Shown here one piece after another: positions 59,401 to 64,000 of a stretch of 64,000 bases of DNA. A program made the translations under genes and the position numbers. The notes beneath the pieces are model-generated. The model saw only the letters and a list, made by a program, of their open reading frames with translations, ran no database searches and had not been told where the DNA came from. Numbering within the stretch: position 1 is the stretch's first letter; each line of letters begins with the position of its first letter. The DNA comes from Pollenia angustigena (lineage: Eukaryota; Arthropoda; Insecta; Diptera; Polleniidae): positions 177,765,253 to 177,829,252 of the forward strand of contig OV884060.1 in assembly GCA_930367215.1 (NCBI GenBank). Direction: 5' to 3'.

Positions 59401-59542
59401 TCATTTGATTCTGCTGGATTTGATGCTGTTGTTGATTTATGGCGGTTGTCGATGAAGAGACAACACCAGAACGCGGACTGTTCGTGGCGCTGCCAGACAG
59501 TAACGCGTTTTCTGCTTGGGTTTGGGATCGCGTCTTACGCAT
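32134..59542 (-). CDS. Su(var)2-10: Su(var)2-10 / PIAS-family SUMO E3 ligase, complete 8-exon coding region
   Basis: Coding exons, reading down the minus strand: 59542-59327, 35593-35418, 35356-34828, 34756-34516, 34446-34212, 34135-33969, 32477-32380 and 32313-32134. Each has AG/GT borders, and the summed 1842 nt is 613 codons plus stop with every phase matching. Domains seen: an N-terminal basic/Gln-rich leader starting MRKTRSQTQ (1-72), a SAP DNA-binding motif (about 76-115), the PINIT domain (about 205-345), the SP-RING (about 405-465; Cys422, Cys427, His429, Cys432, Cys450, Cys453), then an acidic SUMO-interaction motif [11 protein letters not shown] (555-565). Known for the family: a nuclear E3 that moves SUMO from Ubc9 to chromatin proteins, suppresses position-effect variegation, and in Drosophila supports piRNA-guided transposon silencing. 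Odd: intron 1 is 23.7 kb and packed with transposons. Identification is from conserved residues recalled from the fly protein; alternative 5' or 3' exons are possible. Confidence 0.95.
32630..33719. mobile_element. hAT-type element in Su(var)2-10 intron 6
   Basis: The ends are CAGTGTTGTCAATTCATG and CATGGGCAACACTG, the second also preceded by repeated ATGTGTAATTT motifs. The flanking 8-mers are GTGACAAG (32622-32629) and GTGGCAAG (33720-33727), one mismatch. No transposase is recognisable. Confidence 0.75.
33969..35593 (-). CDS. Su(var)2-10: Su(var)2-10 coding exons 2-6 (SAP, PINIT, SP-RING)
   Basis: Five exons separated by short introns of about 60-80 bp carry the catalytic core. Exon 2 holds the SAP motif ([20 protein letters not shown]). 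Exons 3-4 hold the PINIT region ([38 protein letters not shown]). Exon 5 holds the SP-RING, and exon 6 follows with [20 protein letters not shown]. Split codons across the introns are consistent: Ile131 (AT/T), Ile388 (A/TC) and Gly466 (GG/C). Strong conservation and intact frames show that this is a functional gene and not a retrocopy. Confidence 0.96.
35737..36859. mobile_element. Non-autonomous element with TAGGGAATGGTAAAT ends (intron 1)
   Basis: The ends are TAGGGAATGGTAAATGGATT and CGATTTACCATTCCCTA. Both termini are full of AAATCGATTTT motifs. The interior holds a CAGGCATGTCAC-type MITE (about 36080-36192). No matching 8-bp flank is visible. Confidence 0.68.
37200..37708 (+). pseudogene. 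LINE 3' end with poly-A tail
   Basis: The frame [57 protein letters not shown] and [20 protein letters not shown] is the thumb and C-terminal region of jockey/CR1-like reverse transcriptases. It stops at FCRTNF, followed by about 120 bp of untranslated DNA and an A-rich tail (37683-37707). A 5'-truncated insertion, on the opposite strand to the host gene. Confidence 0.75.
37709..39313. other. Intron 1 DNA with no recognised element
   Basis: Includes GACGATTTTT motifs around 38135-38235, repeated with inversions, and CATATGTA-type simple repeats near 38870-39020 and 39240-39270. No coding. Confidence 0.35.
39991..40690 (+). repeat. Dispersed repeat copy inside the hAT
   Basis: It begins ATACCCACACCACAATAG and ends GGTCGGGCTTGACCGACTAT then ACTTTTTTACTTG. 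It contains repeated 100-bp modules (GATAGGGGCAATTTCTGTCT and variants). It interrupts the hAT body after TCAGTTTATT. Confidence 0.65.
42125..42760 (+). pseudogene. Tc1-like transposase, truncated
   Basis: The start [20 protein letters not shown] is the first helix-turn-helix of a Tc1 transposase. After a stop and a MITE the frame resumes [19 protein letters not shown], then [20 protein letters not shown] and RRKKPLVS, the second DNA-binding helix-turn-helix. It then runs into the foldback. The whole DDE catalytic domain is missing, so the protein cannot be active. Confidence 0.75.
42266..42531. mobile_element. MITE inside the Tc1-like element
   Basis: The inverted ends are ATATCGAGCCCTAACAGCGA and TCGCTGTTAGGGCTCGATAT, continuing through GTAAGCG. 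It is about 266 bp with no coding, and splits the transposase relic between its two DNA-binding motifs. Confidence 0.75.
46061..46065. repeat. Target site duplication CGCCG, left copy
   Basis: This is identical to 50697-50701 at the other end of the RAG1/Transib-like element. It is GC-rich in an AT-rich region, as expected for Transib target choice. Confidence 0.85.
46420..47295 (+). repeat. Imperfect direct duplication inside the Transib-like element
   Basis: About 250 bp at 46420-46672 (TATACCTGATGTGTTATTAA onward) recurs, diverged, at 47030-47292 (TATACCTGCTGTGTTATTAA onward). Both copies keep the blocks AGGTTCT, GGGTCAAAA, GAGATTTTA, CGCAACATTT and CATATGAC. No coding is seen. It may be an internal duplication or subterminal repeats of the transposon. 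Confidence 0.7.
47526..49427 (+). pseudogene. RAG1/Transib-like DDE transposase, two frameshifts
   Basis: Three overlapping frames make one protein. Segment 1 is 47526-48347 (273 codons; ends [13 protein letters not shown]). Segment 2 is the 48313-49239 frame ([19 protein letters not shown] onward). Segment 3 is the 49095-49427 frame ([12 protein letters not shown] onward, ending AIFQTNQ). Compared with RAG1: WGCDGSSG matches the first catalytic Asp region; [12 protein letters not shown] matches the second; C-x2-C in SSCIICQTT matches the zinc cysteines; [12 protein letters not shown] matches MNGNFARKL; VHKILYH reproduces the H-x4-H zinc histidines; and LSEEAQ matches the final Glu. One frameshift lies between QKQYM and CENTSD. 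The other is in an A9 tract near 49098. The N-terminal region is unlike RAG1's RING. The protein ends soon after the Glu motif, shorter than the second relic's tail. Confidence 0.85.
50198..50443. mobile_element. Hairpin MITE near the 3' end of the Transib-like element
   Basis: Long arms begin CCACTGTTTTAAGAACTTTT and return as AAAAGTTCTTAAAACAGTGG, with pairing continuing through AATCTACATAACNGCC and TAGATTTATAGAATGTCA. There is no coding and no clear target duplication. The end CACTGTT loosely resembles the host element's CACTGTA, so it could be a related internal-deletion derivative. Confidence 0.7.
50697..50701. repeat. Target site duplication CGCCG, right copy
   Basis: This is the partner of 46061-46065. 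The LINE coding frame resumes directly after it (ADSYYISLN). Confidence 0.85.
50932..51547. mobile_element. MITE in LINE ORF2, TAT target duplication
   Basis: The inverted ends are GGCCCCTATTATGAGTTACA and TGAACTAAATTCGA-type sequence ending GGTGCC (read inward GGTGCCTATTATGAACTAAA). TAT flanks both sides (50929-50931 and 51548-51550). Deleting the element and one TAT rejoins KIDY to [13 protein letters not shown] in frame. Confidence 0.82.
53051..53416. mobile_element. MITE with TACCCTGCAAATAA ends
   Basis: The ends are TACCCTGCAAATAAAATTGG and TTATTTGCAGGGTA, with ACCA/TGGTCC motifs repeated inside (GGACTGGTCC, GGACCA). No coding. Confidence 0.7.
53417..55223. other. Intron 1 DNA, AT-rich, no element delimited
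   Basis: Short ATG-initiated frames (53677-53880, 54603-54803) lack protein-like composition. TATATACA-type simple sequence occurs at 53880-53945. Confidence 0.35.
55224..55495 (-). pseudogene. Second RAG1/Transib-like transposase relic (C-terminal part)
   Basis: The minus strand reads [20 protein letters not shown], then [19 protein letters not shown], then [13 protein letters not shown]. After a one-base shift it continues [20 protein letters not shown] and a stop. The first part aligns with the end of the transposase at 49180-49300 ([20 protein letters not shown]). The rest extends further, matching RAG1 in NK..FR spacing after the catalytic Glu. Here the LSEEAQ motif reads LSEKAQ. Upstream transposase domains are not recognisable, so this is a truncated copy on the opposite strand. 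Confidence 0.75.
56218..56548. mobile_element. MITE, GGGTTACTCTCTATTGCGAT ends, copy 1
   Basis: Left CTGGGGGGTTACTCTCTATT with GCGATGCGAAAG; right CATCGCAATAGAAAGCAGCC with CCGCTG. The inverted second copy lies at 57720-57960. Confidence 0.7.
57720..57960. mobile_element. MITE, same family, copy 2 in reverse orientation
   Basis: The right end CATCGCAATAGAGAGTAGCC with CCCTG is the reverse complement of the left end of copy 1. Interior blocks GTAGCAAATC and TTTTTATTGCCA also match in reverse. Confidence 0.7.
58479..58679. mobile_element. MITE with ATATCGCTCATTT ends, second copy
   Basis: The left end ATATCGCTCATTTATTTAAA is degraded. The right end GAGTTATGCCGGTCTTGCAG with CAAATGTGCGATAT matches the copy at 10202. 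Interior blocks (TTTGATCTGCTCTAACCACT, reversed) also match. Confidence 0.7.
59327..59542 (-). CDS. Su(var)2-10: Su(var)2-10 coding exon 1
   Basis: This encodes the first 72 residues, from MRKTRSQTQ to DPARLK, and ends in phase 0 at a GTAGGC donor. The next exon resumes in phase 0 with ECEEMISLL, so the join reads LK-ECEEM. The peptide is rich in Ser and Gln and has no fold I can name. The start codon is the first ATG in the open frame and lies about 570 bp from the Phax stop codon, so the promoter is probably in that short gap. Isoforms that start downstream are possible. Confidence 0.85.
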
Positions 59543-60110
59543 TACAATGAATAAAACAATTCAAAATTTTTTTACAAAAACACACACACACACGGTACAC
59601 AAGGATTTCAACAAAAATATGCGAGATTCATAAAAGGACAATTTCTATAATTCGATAAAAAAAATTTTTTTTGTTGACAGACAATCAATTTATTACATTT
59701 AACACTTTACAACGCGCTTTTAAATTATATTTCATAAAATTTTTTGCGGCGGAAATTTTATAGAAACAAATTTTTGTAGTATTGCTCTTGGATATTAAAA
59801 AGAATGCACTGAAAGCAAATGAAAAAAAACAGCTGTCATGTGCAGAAAGATGCAAATGAATAGTATAGAAAATGCCAAAATGGAAATTTCCCACTATTTT
59901 GTATTTGGCGGTGTTCACAAATACACTGAACGAAAAGTACGGTTCTGTTTCAAAACACATATTTTTAAATTTTTTTTTATTATAAAATTGCATTAACTTA
60001 CGATTAGTTTTATGCCTATTTTTACAAAATTTATATTTTTTTATGTTTGTTCACATTTTTGTGGAATTATGCAATAAAAAATAGTGCTGTACACTATTCA
60101 AAATTTTGTT

Positions 60111-61777
60111 TTAAAAAAAGTCCATATCTCCACAGTTAACGTCCAAATAATCATCTTCATATGTTTGCAAGGTTTTTTCCTTTGTCCCATGTGAAGTTGA
60201 AGGTTTTTCAGTAGCGTCGTCCTCCACATCATTAGTGACATGGTTTATTGGAATAGATTTTAAATCTAGTTCAATTTGTTCATAGGCTTCTGGTGATGGT
60301 GGAGGATTTGATACTGAAATAAAAAATAGAAACTGGGAATTATTTCCTTCCGAAGGTAACTTTATATTATATTCAACATTTTTCATTTTTCGAATTTATT
60401 CTATGAGCTAAATTTCAGTTATGTATTTTATAAAGCTTTTTTGTAATAGTTCTATTCCTACAATTTTTCAGAAATGACTTTATACACTACCAGACTATTA
60501 TATTGTATTTTCTATTTACATTTTACCTTAGCTTTCCGTTGGAAAGCAATGAGGTATATTGAATGTACAGAAAAATTTACAATTATTAGACACCAGCAGA
60601 ATGTAATGCATTTTCTGGCCCGCTACGGCCGTCGTCAGCATTCTTTGTGTCTCACTGGATAGTGTTACTTTATAAATTGAATGTATTTAACTCAACTATT
60701 TTAACAAATAGAAACTGGGAATTATTTCCTTCCGAAGGTAACTTTATATTATATTCAACATTTTTCATTTTTCGAATTTATTCTATGAGCTAAATTTCAG
60801 TTATGTATTTTATAAAGCTTTTTTGTAATAGTTCTATTCCTACAATTTTTCAGAAATGACTTTATACACTACCAGACTATTATATTGTATTTTCTAAGGT
60901 AAAATGTAAATAGAAAATACAATATAATAGTCTGGTAGTGTATAAAGTCATTTCTGAAAAATTGTAGGAATAGAACTATTACAAAAAAGCTTTATAAAAT
61001 ACATAACTGAAATTTAGCTCATAGAATAAATTCAAAAAATGAAAAATGTTGAATATAATATAAAGTTACCTTCGGAAGGAAATAATTCCCAGTTTCTATT
61101 TGTTAAAATAGTTGAGTTAAATACATTCAATTTATAAAGTAACACTATCCAGTGAGACACAAAGAATGCTGACGACGGCCGTAGCGGGCCAGAAAATGCA
61201 TTACATTCTGCTGGTGTCTAATAATTGTAAATTTTTCTGTACATTCAATATACCTCATTGCTTTCCAACGGAAAGCTAAGGTAAAATGTAAATAGAAAAT
61301 ACAATATAATAGTCTGGTAGTGTATAAAGTCATTTCTGAAAAATTGTAGGAATAGAACTATTACAAAAAAGCTTTATAAAATACATAACTGAAATTTAGC
61401 TCATAGAATAAATTCGAAAAATGAAAAATGTTGAAATAAAAAATATTTAATCAGTTTTGAAATAGAAATTAGTAGTTTTTTGTAAGTAAAATCGTACAGT
61501 TGCCATCATTTTGTTTTTGATTATTCTCATCTCCCAATAACATTAACTCTTTACGTGTATTAAGGCTGGGTAATTCTGCACCCTGTTGTTCACAAAGCCG
61601 TTTTTTTAACTCTTCTACTTTGCGATCTCGCATGAGTGCCTTCTTATTTTTGTGCTTTTTATTGGCAGTATTGCGATCTTCAGAGAATATAGCTTTTTGA
61701 TCTTCTGCTGGTAATGAATCGTTGTGTTTTAATAAAAATAGAAATACACCACCGGGAGTACGTCTTCTTTGGCCGTT
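60111..61777 (-). CDS. Phax: Phax, C-terminal exons only (5' end not visible)
   Basis: PHAX bridges m7G-capped U snRNAs, the cap-binding complex and CRM1 for nuclear export. Two exons are readable: 61777-61498 (NGQRRRTPGGVFLFLLK, the end of the RNA-binding domain, then a Lys-rich helix DRKVEELKKRL) and 60313-60111 (SNPPPSPEAYEQIEL to an acidic end, NCGDMDFF). The split codon T/TA gives Leu at the junction, with a GTACGA donor that is weaker than usual. The RRRTPGGVF motif, the SNPPPSPE segment and the acidic tail ending in Phe are family hallmarks. The upstream acceptor at 61778 needs earlier exons, which I cannot find before the end of the window. The neighbour order Phax then Su(var)2-10 fits the Drosophila arrangement as I recall it. 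The 1184-bp intron is almost filled by a palindrome. Confidence 0.85.
60372..61435. repeat. Perfect 1.06-kb palindrome in the Phax intron
   Basis: The arms 60372-60896 and 60911-61435 are exact reverse complements where compared (the same 62-codon frame occurs in both). The spacer is 14 bp (AAGGTAAAATGTAA). Each arm also contains a direct repeat of about 185 bp (GAAACTGGGAATTATTTCCT block at 60329 and 60710). The 14-mer TATTTTTTATTTCA (minus strand) occurs at both borders. It is either a very recent foldback insertion or a chimeric-assembly artefact. Confidence 0.85.
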
Positions 61778-62489
61778 CTGCAAAAATTAAAAGGGAATAC
61801 ATGTGTATGAATATATTACTAAGCTTCTTACACTCCTTTTTAAAATAAACCGAAATTTTTGCTTTTTAACTATTTGAGACATGTTATTATTTAAAGTGGA
61901 CGGCACTATTTTCGTGCACAAAATTGCACCGCTATGCTAAATAAAAATCTGTATATATTTCGATTTTGGCTCTTTCTTGGTGTCTATATTAGGTATCCAT
62001 GCAACTTTCTTTTTTATTTTCATTATTTATTTATTGAATCTTCATGCGATAAGCACCTACATATCGTCAGCTCATTACTGGTTTGACCTACCAACCATTT
62101 TTAAAAAAAATGAGTTAGGTATGAGAAATATATTTTTTTAATACCATCTTTCTAAATCAAAAACCTGTTTCGCGAAAATTTTTATGGTTTCTGAGATATA
62201 AAGCATTAATTTTGCTGCATATCGACTGTTTCAAAATTTTTTAAGTACTGTTTTGCTCTACAAGTCATTGTTTGGCGATTGCAGCAAATTCTTCATACAA
62301 AAAACGTACAAAATAAATTTTGCTGTTGCTTTGCTGCATTGCCGTAAGAAAAAAAAGTAGTTAAAGCAAAAGCAAAGTAAAATGACAACAAGAAAATAAA
62401 TTTGTGAAAAATAGTTTTATAATGGAACCAACCAAGTGTACGGTTTGCTATTTGTGTTTTTAGCCTACCTAAGGGAAATGCTTCAAAAT

Positions 62490-63240
62490 TTTACTACAAA
62501 CGAAAATTAAATATGTTTCATCTTACAGCAATCATTATTATGTCAATACTAACTTTTACTTATTGTGCCTTTTTGACGGAAGCTCATAGTGGTCGGAGTG
62601 GTAACAATATTGCTAGTGCTTAAATTAAAATTTTAAATGAATTAATAAAAGATTGTCCACTTATTAAAACTTTGACATTATGGAGCGATTCTTGCGTACC
62701 TCAAAATAAAAATCAAATTAACGCAACCGCAATCAAAATGTTCTTTAAACAAAATAATATTGATGCCGTAATACAAAAGTCTTCAGAACCAGAACATTCT
62801 TTAATTCAAGAAGTGGACTGTGTCCATGGTATTATTGACCGGTACTTAAAGAATATTGAAATTCATATTCCTCTTCATTTACTAAATTTGCTTAAAACTA
62901 TGCCAAATAATAAAACTTAAAGTTATGGAAATGCTTCCGGAAAATTTTCGCACATACTCGTTGGAAGCAAATAAATTTGACTTTCGAAAAGTCCCTTTTG
63001 CTCAAATTAAAGTACTTCTATACAGTTAAAATAATGATTTATGTATATAATATAAAACTTTTACCAGAGAAGAAAAATATAAAAATGCAATTTTGGTTAA
63101 GTTTGCATCAAAAAATTGTTTGAAAATATCGAAACCATCATTTATTTCTAGCGATAAAAATAGAGACAAAAAGACTTGCTTATATTTCTACCACGTGTTG
63201 ATAAAGCTTATTATAAAAATTTACTCAATATTAAGTTTTA
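62490..63240 (+). pseudogene. DNA-transposon-type protein remnant
   Basis: Frames read FLTEAHSGRSGNNIASA, IKDCPLIKTLTLWSDSCVPQ, FKQNNIDAVIQKSSEPEHSL, IQEVDCVHGIIDRYLKN and, after frameshifts, RVDKAYYKNLL. The block 'LWSDSCVPQNKN' and 'H..IQEVDCVH' recurs in repetitive insect proteins, probably an RNase-H-fold transposase. I cannot name the superfamily. The N-terminus and later parts are missing or shifted. Confidence 0.5.
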
Positions 63241-63559
63241 AATTTTCTTTTTACTTTTGCATTATTTAAGTTGTTTAATTTGTGGCTTTTTATGTAACTT
63301 TTCATAACAGTAGAACTGTTTTTTCTGTTTTTGTAAAGTAAAATCAAATAAAAAAACTATAAAAAAAATTCATCTCAACAACAAGTTACTCAATACACAG
63401 CAATAAGTATACGTATGCAGCACAAAAAGCCACTTTTTTGATATTTTTTTTAGAAAAGTGGCGCATGCGGCACAAAACAATATTTTTCATTTTCAAAAAA
63501 TACTATTAAGTTCTAACTTTATTCATGAAAGTGCGCAAAAATTTGCATTTTTCTTCAAA

Positions 63560-64000
63560 ACATATACATATAAAAAATTCGATCGGGTACAATTTGAGAA
63601 ATCTTCATGTAAATCTTCTTTGTCGTTTTTCTCCGCTCCGACTTTTTGGCATATGCGCCAAACCAATTCTGAGCTGACGATATGTATATTTCGTAATCAT
63701 AGTTTTAACTAAGGGCACATTGAGATCTTTTTGAATGTTTGTGTTTTTAACATACCAAGGGGCAGCTGTTATTATATGAAGAAATTCATTTTGGCGCCTG
63801 TAAATTTTTCGATATAAGAGGCCGAGGCAGTGCCCCATAACTGAATACCATAGCACTAGATTGGCTTTAAGATAGAATTGTTAAGTAAAAGTTTGCAATC
63901 GAGACTCAGGACAGAGTGTCTTCCAATAAGCCAATGAATTTGGATGGCTTTTAGTTTCATTTGAGTTAATTTTGCCTCTATATGGCTTTCCCACGTTAAA
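63560..64000 (-). pseudogene. Jockey-like LINE reverse transcriptase, C-terminal part, runs off the window
   Basis: The minus strand reads TWESHIEAKLTQMKLKAIQI, HWLIGRHSVLSLDCKLLLNN, SILKPI, stop, CYGIQLWGTASAS, then after a shift FLHIITAAPWYVKNTNIQKD and LNVPLVKTM. These are the thumb motifs of jockey-type ORF2 (Y-G-x-x-L-W-G-x-A, APWYV-N--I--DL). A stop and a frameshift inactivate it. The 5' portion lies beyond the right edge. Confidence 0.75.

Noticed and set aside
60474..60662. 62-codon ORF, identical to another at 61145-61333 on the other strand
   Set aside because: It is one intron segment read in both arms of the palindrome. Composition is not protein-like.
61820..61872. Possible alternative first exon of Phax (MSQIVKKQKFRFILKRS with a GTAAGA donor)
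   Set aside because: It would make a protein without the RNA-binding domain. There is no support beyond one ATG and a donor-like site.
1..64000. CRISPR arrays, rRNA, bacterial operons
   Set aside because: None present; introns, AT-rich spacing and eukaryotic transposons mark this as insect nuclear DNA.

Overview
This window looks like AT-rich nuclear DNA of a higher fly. A calyptrate such as a blow fly or house fly is my guess from the protein matches and repeat style; no species-specific marker is visible. Three things point to this. A spliced gene matches Drosophila Su(var)2-10/PIAS at nearly every conserved residue, the 3' end of Phax lies immediately upstream of it, and most of the rest is transposable elements and miniature inverted-repeat elements (MITEs). 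I found no rRNA, tRNA or CRISPR array.

Host genes, all on the minus strand. Su(var)2-10 (SUMO E3 ligase) can be assembled exon by exon from 59542 down to 32134: 8 coding exons, 613 codons, all phases consistent. Its first coding exon is separated from the SAP-domain exon by a 23.7-kb intron. The 3' end of Phax (snRNA export adaptor) lies at 60111-61777; its 5' exons are not visible here. An intact single-exon 254-codon membrane protein of unknown identity lies at 21394-22158. Two asparagine-rich, exon-like ORFs lie at 8520-8770 and 9766-10079. There are two decayed host-gene fragments: a CWF19-like splicing factor (24650-25735) and an Hsp70-like protein (27758-28440).

Mobile elements, left to right. 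1-13 kb is noncoding DNA with MITEs of several families and a 244-bp tandem duplication. 13-21 kb holds nested elements: a hAT inside a foldback repeat, and a mariner broken by a hAT that itself carries two smaller elements. 22.3-26.7 kb is a cluster of a repeat with GGCGAATT ends. One copy carries a Helitron with exact TC/CTAG ends, and paralogous 'empty sites' inside the window prove several insertions. 27-37 kb has LINE fragments and repeats. 39322-52713 is a deep nest: a hAT holds an I-like LINE, which holds a Tc1-like foldback element (with its own MITE), a 4.6-kb RAG1/Transib-like transposon and another MITE. All of this sits inside intron 1 of Su(var)2-10. 52.7-59 kb has further MITEs and a second RAG1-like transposase relic.

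The most notable system is the RAG1/Transib-like element at 46066-50696. It has a 5-bp CGCCG target duplication. Its right end reads CACAGTG, identical to the V(D)J heptamer, and both ends carry an A-rich nonamer-like block after 22 bp. Its transposase is broken by two frameshifts, but candidate D, D and E catalytic residues and the C2/H2 zinc ligands of RAG1 are recognisable. The host gene carrying this nest is itself a transposon-silencing factor in Drosophila.
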